This document shows positions 28,682 through 38,381 of a DNA stretch of 64,000 nt, one piece after another. Position 1 is the stretch's first letter. Each line of letters starts with the position of its first letter. Source of the stretch: Stutzerimonas nosocomialis (GTDB taxonomy: Bacteria; Pseudomonadota; Gammaproteobacteria; Pseudomonadales; Pseudomonadaceae); NCBI RefSeq assembly GCF_005876855.1, contig NZ_QLAE01000011.1:1-64000 (forward strand), given 5' to 3'. The notes under the pieces are model-generated. The model saw only the letters and a list, made by a program, of their open reading frames with translations, was not told where the DNA came from and ran no database searches. Both the position numbers and the translations under genes were made by a program.

Positions 28682-30118
28682 ATGACCCAGTCCGACGAGT
28701 TGAAGCGCTCCACCATAGTTCTCTACGGCTCCATCGGCATGCCGCTGGCCATCATCGGTTATCCCCTGGCCGTCTACCTGCCGCCGTTCTATGCCCAGGA
28801 GCTGGGCGCGAACATGGCGCTGATGGCGCTGGTACTGGTGCTGGCGCGCATCACCGATGTGATCACCGACCCCCTGATCGGCACCCTGAGCGACCGCTGG
28901 CAGACCCGCTTCGGGCGGCGCAAGCCCTGGCTGGTGATGGGGGTGCCGCTGATGCTGGTCGGTACCGTGCAGATCTTCATGCCGCCGGCCGGGGTGGGTG
29001 TCTGGCACCTGTTGCTGTGGACGATGGTGATGTACCTGGGCTGGACCATGGTCACGCTGCCCTACAGCGCCTGGGGCGCGGAGCTGTCCACCGCTTACCA
29101 CCAGCGCAGCCGGGTGACGGCCTCGCGCGAGGCCTACGTGTTGATCGGCCTGTTTCTCGCCGCGCTGGCGCCCGCCATCGTGCAGGCGTTCGGGCGCCGC
29201 TTCGAGGCGGGCGATACCGACGGCGCGCTGATGCAGGCGATGGTCTGGCTGCTGGGGCGCGACGGCCAGTTCGGCATCGGCTACGGGCCGATCCTGGCGT
29301 CGATGGCCTGGTTGCTGATCCTGCTGCTGCCGCTGACCGTGCTGCTGGTGGTGACCCGCGTGCGGGAGGCGCCGCCGCGTACCGTCAAGCGCACCGACTG
29401 GCGCCAGGGGCTGCGGGTGCTGAAGAAGAACGGGCCGTTCAAGATCATGATGCTGGTGCTGCTGATCGTGATCACCGGCGAGGCCTTCCGCAACGCGCTG
29501 TCGGTGTTCTTCATGCAGCACGTGATCCAGATCCAGGCGCAGATCGGCCTGATGTACCTGATCTACTTCGGGGTCGGCATCCTCGGCATCCCGTTCTGGC
29601 TCAGCCTCGGTCGTCGCATCGGCAAGCACCGTGCCTTCTGCGTCGCGGTGCTGGTGTCCAGCGTGAGCATCATCGGCATGTTCTTCCTCGAGGCGGGCCA
29701 GCTGGTGCCCTTCGCGGTGATGTTCGCCCTCAAGGGGTTCTGTTTCGCCGCCTTCCAGTTCCTGCCGCTGTCGATGCTGGCCGACATCATCGACCTGGAC
29801 ACCGCCCGCAGTCGCGAGCACCGTGCCGGGCTGTTCTTCGCCATGTCGGGCATCGCACACAAGCTGGCCATGGCGCTGGGCCTGGGGCTGTCGCTGGGGC
29901 TGCTGGCGCTGGTCGGCTTCGATGCGACCGCGCAGAACGACGCGACTCATCTGCTGGCGCTGCGGGTGCTCTATATCCTCGGGCCGGTGGCGCTCTACAT
30001 GCTGGCGTTCTTCATCGCCTGGAACTACCCGCTGACCGCCGCGCGCCAGGCGCGCATTCGCCACCGGCTGAACCGGCGCGAGCAGCGGCTCGGGGTCGTG
30101 GCGGGCGGCGCTTCGTGA
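28682..30118 (+). CDS. MFS transporter of the GPH (sugar:cation symporter) family
   Basis: 478 aa, twelve predicted membrane helices. The loop after helix 2 reads DVITDPLIGTLSDRWQTRFGRRKPW, the GPH/melibiose-carrier motif with the aspartates that bind Na+ or H+; MLADIIDLDTARSREHRAGLFFA is the second-half family motif. Inner-membrane symporter, probably for a sugar or glycoside; substrate unknown. The ATG at 28682 has GGGAGGAACC just upstream. No catabolic gene neighbours to hint at substrate. Between it and the 90-aa gene lie 277 bases with nothing else I can support. Confidence 0.87.
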   Translation: MTQSDELKRSTIVLYGSIGMPLAIIGYPLAVYLPPFYAQELGANMALMALVLVLARITDVITDPLIGTLSDRWQTRFGRRKPWLVMGVPLMLVGTVQIFMPPAGVGVWHLLLWTMVMYLGWTMVTLPYSAWGAELSTAYHQRSRVTASREAYVLIGLFLAALAPAIVQAFGRRFEAGDTDGALMQAMVWLLGRDGQFGIGYGPILASMAWLLILLLPLTVLLVVTRVREAPPRTVKRTDWRQGLRVLKKNGPFKIMMLVLLIVITGEAFRNALSVFFMQHVIQIQAQIGLMYLIYFGVGILGIPFWLSLGRRIGKHRAFCVAVLVSSVSIIGMFFLEAGQLVPFAVMFALKGFCFAAFQFLPLSMLADIIDLDTARSREHRAGLFFAMSGIAHKLAMALGLGLSLGLLALVGFDATAQNDATHLLALRVLYILGPVALYMLAFFIAWNYPLTAARQARIRHRLNRREQRLGVVAGGAS

Positions 30119-30209
30119 GGGCGCCGCGCCACGCGGACTGAACGAAGCGGTTCGCGTTGCCTCTCAGGCTTGGACAACCTGTCGCGTCCACGCCTGGGAA
30201 GAGGCCCCC

Positions 30210-31184
30210 ATGATCACCTGCTATCACGTCGTCAACGGTGTACTGAAAAGCCAGCCGATCGGCCCCGGCGAGCCACTGCCCGCCAGCTTTCTCTGGGTCG
30301 ACCTGCTCGAACCCAGCCAGGAGGAAGAACAGCGGGTCGAAAGGGCGCTGGGCGTGGATATTCCCACCCGCGAGGAAATGGCCGAGATCGAGGACTCCTC
30401 GCGGTTGCGCGAGCAGGACGGTGCGCTGCTGATGACCTCGACCGTGGTCAGCGGCATCGGCGCGCAGCGGCCCTCGACCGCCGAGGTGACCTTCGTGCTG
30501 AGCGCCCAGTGGCTGGTGACGGTGCGCTACGCCGAGCTCGCCGCCTTCAGCGTCTTCGAAACCAAGAATGCGCATGGCCTGAACCAGCACGCGTCGCCCG
30601 ACCTGCTGCTGGCGACCTTGCTCGACAGCATCGTCGATCGGATCGCCGACGTGCTGGAGATGATCCAGTCGCAGCTCAATTCGCTGTCGGAAAGCATCTT
30701 CAGCGATGCGGCCGACGTGCGTCAGGGCAAGGCCGACCTGCAGCTGATCGTCAAGCATCTGGGCCGTCACAACAGCCTGCTGGGCAAGCTCAGCGGCAGC
30801 CTGCTGAGCATCACCCGCCAGCTCGGCTACGTGCGTCTGGGCGCCAGCGAATGGCTGCGCGAACCGGCGCGTATCGCGCTCAAGTCGGTGGAGCGCGACG
30901 TGCGCTCGCTGGGCGAGCACCAGGCGAAGATTTCCGGCGAAGTGACCTTCCTGCTCGACGCCACCCTCGGGCTGATCAACATCGAGCAGAACAGCATCAT
31001 CAAGGTGTTCTCCATCGCCGCCGTGCTGTTCCTGCCGCCGACGCTGCTCGGCACGGTCTACGGGATGAACTTCGACCACATGCCCGAGCTGCACTGGGCC
31101 TATGGCTACCCGCTGGCGCTGGCGATGATGGTCGCCTCGGCGGCGGCGTCCTATGCCTGGTTCAAGTTCAAGAACTGGCTCTGA
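30210..31184 (+). CDS. corA: Magnesium transporter CorA
   Basis: 324 aa. A long cytosolic N-terminal domain ends in two C-terminal membrane helices, with the signature YGMNF (in TVYGMNFDHMPELHW) at the loop between them and the MPEL motif typical of CorA. Forms a pentameric channel for Mg2+ and Co2+. ATG 30210 has GGAAGAGG seven bases upstream. It converges with the small membrane protein gene (12 bases between stops). Confidence 0.95.
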   Translation: MITCYHVVNGVLKSQPIGPGEPLPASFLWVDLLEPSQEEEQRVERALGVDIPTREEMAEIEDSSRLREQDGALLMTSTVVSGIGAQRPSTAEVTFVLSAQWLVTVRYAELAAFSVFETKNAHGLNQHASPDLLLATLLDSIVDRIADVLEMIQSQLNSLSESIFSDAADVRQGKADLQLIVKHLGRHNSLLGKLSGSLLSITRQLGYVRLGASEWLREPARIALKSVERDVRSLGEHQAKISGEVTFLLDATLGLINIEQNSIIKVFSIAAVLFLPPTLLGTVYGMNFDHMPELHWAYGYPLALAMMVASAAASYAWFKFKNWL

Positions 31185-31196
31185 GTCGCCGCGCCT

Positions 31197-31724
31197 TCAG
31201 CCGACCAGCGCCAGGCCCAGGCAGAGCAGGCCGAACGCCGCCCATACGAACGAGAAGATGATGGGGGTGCGCAGCGAGAACAGCAGCGTTCGCTTGTAGC
31301 GTTCCCCGCCGGGCGGGCTGTTACCCTCGCCGAACAGCGCCGATTCGTTGTTGGGCAGCAGGCCGGCGCGGCCTTCGATCTGCAGCAGCTCGGCCTGTTT
31401 CTGGTGCCAGCGCTCGATCACCTCGAAATTGGAACGGATGCCGGGCATCGCATGGAAGGACGTCATCAGCCCCAGCACCGCCAGGATCGAGGGCACCACC
31501 AGGCGAAACAGCTCGCCCCACTCGGGATTGCTGTTGGCCATCGACGAGGCGAAGGCGATCATCAGAAAGGACTGGGAGGCGAGGTAGGAGTTGGTCCGGT
31601 CGGCCAGCAGCGACGACTCGAAATGGATCTCCGAGCGGTAGAACAGCAGGCGCTCCTTGGGCGAGTCGAAGAGTTCGGCTCCCTGGGTGTCCTGGTTCAG
31701 CAGCAACGAGCGCAGGTCGGTCAT
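31197..31724 (-). CDS. Small membrane protein of unknown function
   Basis: 175 aa, not recognised. After a hydrophilic N-terminus (LLFYRSEIHFESSLLADRTNSY) come two hydrophobic segments (about 50-64 and 76-93) and a third at the C-terminus (about 148-173, RTPIIFSFVWAAFGLLCLGL), separated by a charged loop containing EVIERWHQKQAELLQIEGR. It is probably an inner-membrane protein. It lies between corA and argH on the minus strand, the same direction as argH but 131 bases beyond its upstream... that is, after it on the opposite side; no link to either is implied. Function cannot be assigned. Confidence 0.6.
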   Translation of the reverse strand: MTDLRSLLLNQDTQGAELFDSPKERLLFYRSEIHFESSLLADRTNSYLASQSFLMIAFASSMANSNPEWGELFRLVVPSILAVLGLMTSFHAMPGIRSNFEVIERWHQKQAELLQIEGRAGLLPNNESALFGEGNSPPGGERYKRTLLFSLRTPIIFSFVWAAFGLLCLGLALVG

Positions 31725-31855
31725 GGCGGTAGCTAGGCAAAGGGCGATGCCCGTTGGGTGCCGCCGAGCGGGCCGAGTTCCCCATCTGCCGCGACCTGGC
31801 GCCGGGAGCGGGACCGGCGGCCTGCGCCGGTCCTCGATGCGCGGGTCGGTCGGCC

Positions 31856-33250
31856 TCAGCGCGAGGCGAGCAGTGCCCGGCCGCGGGCGACGGCGGCGCG
31901 AACCTGGGCCGGGGCGGTGCCGCCGATGTGGTCGCGGGCGTTGACCGAGCCTTCCAGGGTCAGTACGGCGAACACGTCTTCGCCGATCTGGTCGCTGAAA
32001 CGGCGCAGTTCCTCGAGGCTCATCTCGGCCAGGTCCTTGCCCGAGTCGACGCCGTATTTCACCGCATGGCCGACGATCTCGTGGCAGTCGCGAAACGGCA
32101 GGCCCTTGCGTACCAGGTAGTCGGCCAGGTCCGTCGCGGTGGAGAAGCCGCGGCGGGCCGCCTCGCGCATGACCTCGCGCCTGGGCTTGATGGCCGGGAC
32201 CATATCGGCGAAGGCGCGCAGCGAATCACGCAGGGTGTCGGCGGCGTCGAACAGCGGCTCCTTGTCTTCCTGGTTGTCCTTGTTGTACGCCAGCGGCTGG
32301 CCCTTCATCAGGGTCAGCAGGCCGGTGAGGGCGCCGAACACGCGGCCGGTCTTGCCGCGCACGAGTTCCGGCACGTCCGGGTTCTTCTTCTGCGGCATGA
32401 TCGAGCTGCCGGTGCAGAAGCGGTCGGGCAGGTCGATGAACTGGAACTGCGCGCTGGTCCAGAGCACCAGCTCTTCGGAGAAGCGCGACAGGTGCATCAT
32501 GGCGAGCGAGGCGGCGGCGCAGAATTCGATGGCGAAGTCTCGATCGGAAACGCCGTCCAGGGAGTTGCCGGAAACGGCTTCGAAACCGAGCAGCTCGCAG
32601 GTGATTTCCCGCTGGATCGGGTAGGTGGTGCCGGCCAGCGCGGCCGATCCGAGCGGCATGCGGTTGACCCGCTTGCGGCAGTCCAGCAGGCGCTCGTGGT
32701 CACGCGAGAGCATCTCGAACCAGGCCAGCAGGTGATGGCCGAAGGTCACCGGCTGGGCGGTCTGCAGGTGGGTGAAGCCCGGCATGATGGTATCGGCTTC
32801 GGCCTCGGCAAGGCCGAGCAGGCCTTCCTGCAGGCGGGTGAGTTCGGCGAGGATCAGGTCGATCTCGTCGCGCAGCCAGAGGCGGATGTCGGTGGCCACC
32901 TGGTCGTTGCGCGAACGGCCGGTGTGCAGCTTCTTGCCGGTCACACCGATGCGGTCGGTCAGGCGCGCCTCGATGTTCATGTGCACGTCTTCGAGGTCGA
33001 CGCGCCAGTCGAACTGGCCGGCCTCGATCTCGCGCTGGATTTCGCTGAGCCCCGCCTCGATGGCGTCGCGCTCCTCGGCGGTCAGCACGCCGACTTTCGC
33101 CAGCATGGTGGCGTGGGCGATCGAGCCCATGATGTCGTGGCGGTAGAGGCGCTTGTCGAACTCGACGGAGGCGGTGAAACGGGCGACGAAGGTGTCGACG
33201 GGCTCGCTGAAACGGCCGCCCCAGGACTGGTTGGTCTTGTCGTTGCTCAT
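31856..33250 (-). CDS. argH: Argininosuccinate lyase
   Basis: 464 aa, usual length. Cleaves argininosuccinate to arginine and fumarate, the last step of arginine synthesis. The fumarase-superfamily signature [12 protein letters not shown] with the catalytic Ser loop, and [12 protein letters not shown] and THLQTAQPV, are intact. ATG 33250 starts [17 protein letters not shown]; the frame extends 5' to 33394 but that lies in the argH-algZ divergent region. Divergent from algZ, as in P. aeruginosa. Confidence 0.97.
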   Translation of the reverse strand: MSNDKTNQSWGGRFSEPVDTFVARFTASVEFDKRLYRHDIMGSIAHATMLAKVGVLTAEERDAIEAGLSEIQREIEAGQFDWRVDLEDVHMNIEARLTDRIGVTGKKLHTGRSRNDQVATDIRLWLRDEIDLILAELTRLQEGLLGLAEAEADTIMPGFTHLQTAQPVTFGHHLLAWFEMLSRDHERLLDCRKRVNRMPLGSAALAGTTYPIQREITCELLGFEAVSGNSLDGVSDRDFAIEFCAAASLAMMHLSRFSEELVLWTSAQFQFIDLPDRFCTGSSIMPQKKNPDVPELVRGKTGRVFGALTGLLTLMKGQPLAYNKDNQEDKEPLFDAADTLRDSLRAFADMVPAIKPRREVMREAARRGFSTATDLADYLVRKGLPFRDCHEIVGHAVKYGVDSGKDLAEMSLEELRRFSDQIGEDVFAVLTLEGSVNARDHIGGTAPAQVRAAVARGRALLASR

Positions 33251-33467
33251 GAAATGCGCTCGCTGAAATCTCGGGACCGGAAGAGGGGCACGATCATAGC
33301 AGGCTCGGGCGCGCTGCCGGATGCGCGGCTTCGCTCGGTTTTGCCGCGGCGTACACGTTCGCGCCGCCTGCGCCTCGCTAGACTCGCCGCGCACGGGCGT
33401 CGCCAGGCGCCTGCCTCATCCTCGCGGCCGATTGCTTTTGCAGGGCCGCCACGCGGAAACTCTGCGC

Positions 33468-34550
33468 ATGCGAATGTCCTGGTTCAAACGGGCGAAACCG
33501 CCCGCTCCTTCCGACGATTTCTTCGTGCCGGAGCTGTGCCAGTCCGAGGCCTTGCTCGGGCTGGTGCTGCTGGCCGAGCTGATGGTGCTCGTGCTGGTGC
33601 TGGCCGAGCCGATGCAGCCCGGTTTCAACTGGGTGCGCCTGGCCCTGACCTCGCTCTTCGTGCAGTGGATCGTGCTGCTGTCGGCGGGCATGCTCTGCCA
33701 GCTGCGGCCGCTGCTGGCCCGGCTGAGCGCCTCGCTGGCCGGCGTGCTGTGCTGCCTGCTGGTGGTCGGCCTGACCCTGGCCTGTACCGCCGTGGCCGAT
33801 ATCTACCAGCTCGGCGGCCCGCTGCAGCGCGCCGGGGAGGTCAATCTGTACCTGCGCCACGCGCTGATCAGCCTGATCATGTCCGGGCTGCTGCTGCGCT
33901 ATTTCTACCTGCAGAGCCAGTGGCGGCGCCAGGAACAGGCCGAGCTGCGGGCGCGCATCGAATCGTTGCAGGCACGCATCCGCCCGCACTTCCTGTTCAA
34001 CAGCCTCAACAGCATCGCCAGCCTGGTGCCGGTCGATGCGCAGAAGGCCGAGCAGGCGGTGCTGGACCTCTCCGACCTGTTCCGCGCCAGCCTGGCCAGG
34101 CCCGGCACCCTGGTGCCCTGGCGCGATGAGCTGCTGCTGGCGCAGCGTTACCTGTCGATCGAGCAGTACCGGCTCGGCGAGCGCCTGCAGATGGACTGGC
34201 AGATCGACGAGGTGCCGGACGATCTGCCGATCCCGCAACTGACCCTGCAACCGCTGCTGGAGAACGCCCTGATCTACGGAATCCAGCCGCGCATCGAAGG
34301 CGGCCTGGTCTGCGTCGAGGCCCATTACCGCGACGGGGAGTTTTTCCTGCGGGTCAGCAACCCCTACGACGAAACCGCTCAAGCGCAGCCCTCCCGCGGG
34401 ACCAATCAAGGCCTGCACAATATCGATGCACGTTTAGCGGCACTTTTCGGGCCGCACGCGAGTCTCAGCGTGGAGCGGCGTAACGGCCGCCACTACACCT
34501 GTCTACGCTATCCTTGTGCGAGACAAAAGCAGGAACCCAGAGCTATATGA
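33468..34550 (+). CDS. algZ: Alginate/twitching sensor AlgZ (FimS)
   Basis: 360 aa. About four membrane helices (residues 25-145) precede a LytS-type His_kinase domain with phospho-acceptor His174 (RIRPHFLFNSLNS) and a C-terminal ATPase part (QLTLQPLLENALIYG). As in other AlgZ/FimS proteins, the ATP-binding region is compact. AlgZ modulates AlgR, which governs type IV pili, alginate and virulence. Two ATGs (33468, 33474) stand in frame; I take the first. Its stop overlaps the algR start (ATGA), showing translational coupling. Confidence 0.93.
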   Translation: MRMSWFKRAKPPAPSDDFFVPELCQSEALLGLVLLAELMVLVLVLAEPMQPGFNWVRLALTSLFVQWIVLLSAGMLCQLRPLLARLSASLAGVLCCLLVVGLTLACTAVADIYQLGGPLQRAGEVNLYLRHALISLIMSGLLLRYFYLQSQWRRQEQAELRARIESLQARIRPHFLFNSLNSIASLVPVDAQKAEQAVLDLSDLFRASLARPGTLVPWRDELLLAQRYLSIEQYRLGERLQMDWQIDEVPDDLPIPQLTLQPLLENALIYGIQPRIEGGLVCVEAHYRDGEFFLRVSNPYDETAQAQPSRGTNQGLHNIDARLAALFGPHASLSVERRNGRHYTCLRYPCARQKQEPRAI

Positions 34551-35293
34551 ATGTCCTGATTGTCGATGACGAACCTCTAGCGCGTGAGCGTCTCAGCCGA
34601 CTGGTAGGTGAGCTCGACGGCTATCGCGTACTGGAGCCTGCCGCGAGCAATGGCGAGGAGGCTCTGACCCTGATCGATGACCTGCGGCCCGATGTCGTCT
34701 TGCTCGACATCCGGATGCCCGGCCTCGACGGTTTGCAGGTAGCCGCCAAACTCTGCGAACGAGATGCCCCGCCTGCGGTGATCTTCTGCACCGCCCATGA
34801 TGAATTCGCGCTCGAAGCCTTCCAGGTCAGCGCCGTCGGCTACCTGGTCAAGCCGGTGCGCCAGGAGAACCTGGCCGAGGCCCTGCGCAAGGCCGAGCGA
34901 CCCAACCGCGTCCAGCTCGCGGCCCTGACCCGCCCGGCCGCGGTGAGCGGTGCCGGTGCCCGCAGCCACATCAGCGCACGGACCCGCAAGGGCATCGAGC
35001 TGATCCCGCTGGAGCAGGTCATCTACTTCATCGCCGACCACAAGTACGTCACCCTGCGCCACGAAGGCGGCGAGGTGCTGCTCGATGAGCCGCTCAAGGC
35101 GCTCGAAGACGAGTTCGGTGACCGCTTCGTGCGTATCCACCGCAACGCGCTGGTCTACCGAGACCGCATCGAGCGGCTGCAGCGTACTCCTCTGGGGCAC
35201 TTCCAGCTGTTCCTCAAGGGGCTCGAAGGCGAGGCGCTGACGGTGAGCCGGCGCCACGTCGCCGGGGTGCGCAAGCTGATGCAGAACCTTTGA
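34547..35293 (+). CDS. algR: LytTR response regulator AlgR
   Basis: 248 aa, identical in length to P. aeruginosa AlgR. Receiver domain (1-120) with DD pair at 7-8 and phospho-acceptor Asp54 (VVLLDIRMPGLDG), Lys in GYLVKPV; LytTR DNA-binding domain (about 145-245, RKGIELIPLEQVIYFIADHKY and VRIHRNALV). Activates alginate genes, type IV pili and other targets. The start overlaps the algZ stop by four bases. Followed by a repeat-rich intergenic region and hemC. Confidence 0.96.
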   Translation: MNVLIVDDEPLARERLSRLVGELDGYRVLEPAASNGEEALTLIDDLRPDVVLLDIRMPGLDGLQVAAKLCERDAPPAVIFCTAHDEFALEAFQVSAVGYLVKPVRQENLAEALRKAERPNRVQLAALTRPAAVSGAGARSHISARTRKGIELIPLEQVIYFIADHKYVTLRHEGGEVLLDEPLKALEDEFGDRFVRIHRNALVYRDRIERLQRTPLGHFQLFLKGLEGEALTVSRRHVAGVRKLMQNL

Positions 35294-35335
35294 GAAGCAG
35301 CTTGAAGCCTGAAGCTGGAAGCTGGAAGTAAAAGC
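35294..35335. repeat. Heptamer-periodic repeat, copy 2
   Basis: GAAGCAG-CTT-GAAGCCT-GAAGCTG-GAAGCTG-GAAGTAAAAGC begins at the base after the algR stop. Same 7-base rhythm and same 11-base end unit as the copy at the xerC start. Its GAAGCTGGAAGC (35311-35322) has an exact inverted partner at 35381-35392. Confidence 0.75.
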
Positions 35336-35380
35336 GGAACGAGCCTGAAGGCGCTTCGGCGCCAACGCGCACCCTGATTC

Positions 35381-35392
35381 GCTTCCAGCTTC
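35381..35392. repeat. Inverted partner of the algR-hemC repeat
   Basis: GCTTCCAGCTTC is the exact reverse complement of 35311-35322, 58 bases away. The pair could form a large stem-loop in the algR 3' region. Confidence 0.7.
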
Positions 35393-35431
35393 CTTCCTTG
35401 ATCCCGGCCAGCCCAGTCCGCGCTTTGGGCC

Positions 35432-35440
35432 TGTTATCAT
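35432..35440 (+). promoter_or_regulatory. Possible extended -10 promoter of hemC
   Basis: TGT-TATCAT matches an extended -10 (TG-N-TATAAT, one mismatch in the hexamer), 32 bases before the hemC ATG. No good -35 hexamer is visible at 17 bases, as allowed for extended -10 promoters. Confidence 0.4.
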
Positions 35441-35471
35441 CGGCTGCAGTTCATCTTCTCTGGAATTGCAC

Positions 35472-36410
35472 ATGCTTCGCGAAATCCGCATCGCCACGCG
35501 CAAGAGCGCGCTGGCTCTCTGGCAGGCCGAATACGTCAAGGCACGCCTGGAACAGGCGCACCCGGGCCTGAGCGTCAGCCTGGTGCCGATGGTCAGTCGC
35601 GGCGACAAGCTGCTGGACGCACCCCTGGCGAAAATCGGCGGCAAGGGCCTGTTCGTCAAGGAGCTGGAAACCGCGCTGCTGGAGAACGAAGCCGACATCG
35701 CCGTGCACTCCATGAAGGACGTGCCGATGGAGTTCCCCGAGGGCCTGGGCCTGTACTGCATCTGCGAGCGCGAAGACCCGCGCGACGCCTTCGTTTCCAA
35801 CACCTACGAGAACCTCGACGCATTGCCGGCCGGCAGCGTGGTGGGCACGTCCAGCCTGCGCCGGCAGGCGCAGCTGCTGGCCCGGCGCCCCGATCTGAAG
35901 ATCCAGTTCCTGCGCGGCAACGTCAACACCCGCCTGGCCAAGCTCGATGCCGGCGAATACGACGCCATCATCCTGGCCGCCGCCGGCCTGATCCGCCTGG
36001 GCTTCGCCGACCGCATCCGCTCGAGCATGAGCGTCGAAGACAGCCTGCCGGCGGGCGGGCAGGGCGCGGTCGGCATCGAGTGCCGCACCGCCGACCACGA
36101 CATCCATGCCCTGCTCGGCCCGCTGCACCACGCCGCCACCGAGTGGAGGGTGCTCGCCGAGCGGGCGCTGAACCGTCACCTCAACGGCGGCTGCCAGGTG
36201 CCCATCGCCTGCTATGCGATTCTCGAAGGCGACCAGCTCTGGCTGCGTGGCCTGGTCGGTCAGCCTGACGGCAGCCTGCTGCTGCGCGCCGAAGACCGCG
36301 CGCCGGTGGCCGAGGCGCAGGCACTGGGCGTGCGGGTGGCCGATGCGCTGCTGGCCCAGGGCGCCCAGGACATCCTGAGCGCCATCTACGGCGAGGCCGG
36401 CGACGCGTGA
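35472..36410 (+). CDS. hemC: Porphobilinogen deaminase (hydroxymethylbilane synthase)
   Basis: 312 aa. Joins four porphobilinogens to hydroxymethylbilane using a dipyrromethane cofactor bound to Cys241 ([14 protein letters not shown]). Other family blocks: [54 protein letters not shown] 35472 is preferred to a TTG two codons earlier. Its stop overlaps the hemD GTG start. First gene of hemC-hemD-hemX-hemY. Confidence 0.97.
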   Translation: MLREIRIATRKSALALWQAEYVKARLEQAHPGLSVSLVPMVSRGDKLLDAPLAKIGGKGLFVKELETALLENEADIAVHSMKDVPMEFPEGLGLYCICEREDPRDAFVSNTYENLDALPAGSVVGTSSLRRQAQLLARRPDLKIQFLRGNVNTRLAKLDAGEYDAIILAAAGLIRLGFADRIRSSMSVEDSLPAGGQGAVGIECRTADHDIHALLGPLHHAATEWRVLAERALNRHLNGGCQVPIACYAILEGDQLWLRGLVGQPDGSLLLRAEDRAPVAEAQALGVRVADALLAQGAQDILSAIYGEAGDA

Positions 36411-37174
36411 CCGGCTGGCGGCTGCTGCTGACCCGTCCCGCCGACGAGTGCGCGGCGCTGGCCGCCACGCTGGCCGAGCACGGCGTTCACAGCGCCAGCC
36501 TGCCGCTGCTGCAGATCGAGCCGCTGCCCGAGACCCCGGAGCAGCGCAGCCTCATCCTCGAACTCGACCGTTACGCCGCGGTGCTGGTGGTCAGCAAGCC
36601 GGCCGCACGGCTGGGCCTTGCGCTGATCGATCGCTACTGGCCGCAGCCCCCCTTCGACCAGCACTGGTTCAGCGTCGGCGCGGCGACCGGTGCATTGCTG
36701 GAGGACTACGGGCTGCGGGTCAGCTGGCCGGTGTCGGGCGACGACAGCGAAGCCTTGCTGGCGCTGCCCGCGCTTGCCGAGGCACTGTCGCGGCCCGCGC
36801 CCCGGGCGCTGATCCTGCGCGGCGAAGACGGCCGCGGGCTGATCGCCCAGACGCTGCGCGAGCGCGGTGTTCAGGTCGACAGCCTGGAACTCTATCGCCG
36901 CCGCCTGCCCGATCACCCGCCCGGCATTCTCGGCGAGCGGCTGCAGGCGGAACGCCTGAACGGCGTGGTGGTCAGCAGTGGGCAGGGCCTGCAATCGTTG
37001 CACGAGATTGCAGGCGCCCGCTGGCCGCTGACGCAGCCATTGTTCGTGCCCAGCCCGCGGGTCGCCTCGATGGCGCGCGAGCTGGGCGCCAGAGACGTCG
37101 TCGATTGCCGTGGCGCCAGTGCCGCGGCCCTGCTGGCGGCGTTGCGGGACACCCCCGTGCCGGCCGCTCCCTGA
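36407..37174 (+). CDS. hemD: Uroporphyrinogen-III synthase
   Basis: 255 aa. Closes and inverts hydroxymethylbilane to uroporphyrinogen III. The family is poorly conserved; recognisable are [43 protein letters not shown] and the C-terminal [15 protein letters not shown] start overlaps the hemC TGA (GTGA), so translation is coupled to hemC. HemX follows 16 bases later. Confidence 0.93.
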   Translation: MTGWRLLLTRPADECAALAATLAEHGVHSASLPLLQIEPLPETPEQRSLILELDRYAAVLVVSKPAARLGLALIDRYWPQPPFDQHWFSVGAATGALLEDYGLRVSWPVSGDDSEALLALPALAEALSRPAPRALILRGEDGRGLIAQTLRERGVQVDSLELYRRRLPDHPPGILGERLQAERLNGVVVSSGQGLQSLHEIAGARWPLTQPLFVPSPRVASMARELGARDVVDCRGASAAALLAALRDTPVPAAP

Positions 37175-37190
37175 TGCAAAGGATGGAAAC

Positions 37191-38381
37191 GTGAGCGAAG
37201 CAGATCAGAAAGACCCGCAGAAACCCGAATCCGACAAGCCGATTCCGCCGGCCACCCCTGCGGCGCCCAGGCCCTCTGCGGCAAAACCGGCTGCACCAGC
37301 CCCGCGCGCCGGGCGATCGTCCAACACCATCGCGTCACTGGCGCTATTGGCTGGCCTGGCCGGCGTCGCGGTCGGTGGCTACAGCCTCTGGCAGCTCCAG
37401 CAGTACAGCCAGCAGCAGGAACAGCAGGTGCAGCAGCTGGGCGAACTGCAGCAGTCGGCGCAGCAGACCCAGCGTCTGGCCGAGCGTGAGCGGGAACTCG
37501 GGTCGCGTCTGCAACGGCTCGAGCGCCTGCCTTCGGCCGACGAGCTGGAAGAGCGTCACCGCCTGTTGAGCAACCTGCAGCGCGACCAGCAGCGTCTGTC
37601 CGGCCGTGTCGAGCAGGTCCTGGGCGCCAGCCGCGAGGAGTGGCGTCTGGCCGAGGCCGAACACCTGCTGCGGATGGCCATGCTGCGGCTGTCGGCGATG
37701 CAGGACGTGAACAGCGCCGAGGCGTTGCTGGAAGAGTCGGACATCATCCTGCGCGAGCAGAACGATCCGGCCGCCTATGCCGCGCGCCAGCAACTGCTCG
37801 AGGGCCTGGAAGCCTTGCGCAGCCTGCCCGAGCTCGACCGCACCGGGCTTTTCCTGCAGCTCGGCGCGCTGCGTGGCCAGAGCGCGCAACTGAATGCGCT
37901 GGCGCCCGAATTCGAGATGGGCGGCGAGGCGGCGGTCGGCACCGATGCGCCGCGCTGGCGGCAGTGGCTCGACGCGCTGACCCGCTACGTGCGCATCGAC
38001 CTGGATGCCGAAAACGACGTCAAGCCGCTGCTGGCCGGACAGAGCCTCGGCCAGGTACGCCTGGCGCTGTCGCTGGCCATCGAGCAGGCGCAGTGGGCGG
38101 TGCTCAACGGCAACACCGAGGTCTATCGGCAGTCCCTCGAGCAGGCGAGCGCGCTGCTGCGGGGTCACTTCAGCGAGGAGAACGGCCAGGCCCGGGGGCT
38201 GCGCGAACGCATCGAGGCGCTGCGCGAGCGTCAGGTCGCGGTCGAGCTGCCGGACCTGGCGCCTGCCCTGAAGGCGCTGCAGGGCTATATCCGCAAGCGC
38301 GAGGCGCCCTCGCTCGAAGGCGAAGCCGGCCAGGCCCGGCAGCCGGCTGAACAGGCCGATGGCGAGGGGCAGGGACTATGA
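37191..38381 (+). CDS. hemX: HemX-like inner-membrane protein
   Basis: 396 aa. A Pro/Ala/Lys-rich cytosolic tail (1-43), one membrane helix (about 44-64, NTIASLALLAGLAGVAVGGYS), a Gln/Glu-rich coiled coil (about 66-145) and a periplasmic helical domain make up the HemX family. Despite the common label uroporphyrinogen-III methyltransferase, no SAM-binding motif is seen; the true role is unknown, presumably a scaffold for haem synthesis with HemY. GTG 37191 has GGATGGA about three bases upstream. Its stop overlaps the hemY ATG. Confidence 0.9.
   Translation: MSEADQKDPQKPESDKPIPPATPAAPRPSAAKPAAPAPRAGRSSNTIASLALLAGLAGVAVGGYSLWQLQQYSQQQEQQVQQLGELQQSAQQTQRLAERERELGSRLQRLERLPSADELEERHRLLSNLQRDQQRLSGRVEQVLGASREEWRLAEAEHLLRMAMLRLSAMQDVNSAEALLEESDIILREQNDPAAYAARQQLLEGLEALRSLPELDRTGLFLQLGALRGQSAQLNALAPEFEMGGEAAVGTDAPRWRQWLDALTRYVRIDLDAENDVKPLLAGQSLGQVRLALSLAIEQAQWAVLNGNTEVYRQSLEQASALLRGHFSEENGQARGLRERIEALRERQVAVELPDLAPALKALQGYIRKREAPSLEGEAGQARQPAEQADGEGQGL

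Noticed and set aside
35466-35471. TTG two codons upstream as the hemC start
   Set aside because: The ATG at 35472 has better family agreement; the TTG adds only two residues.
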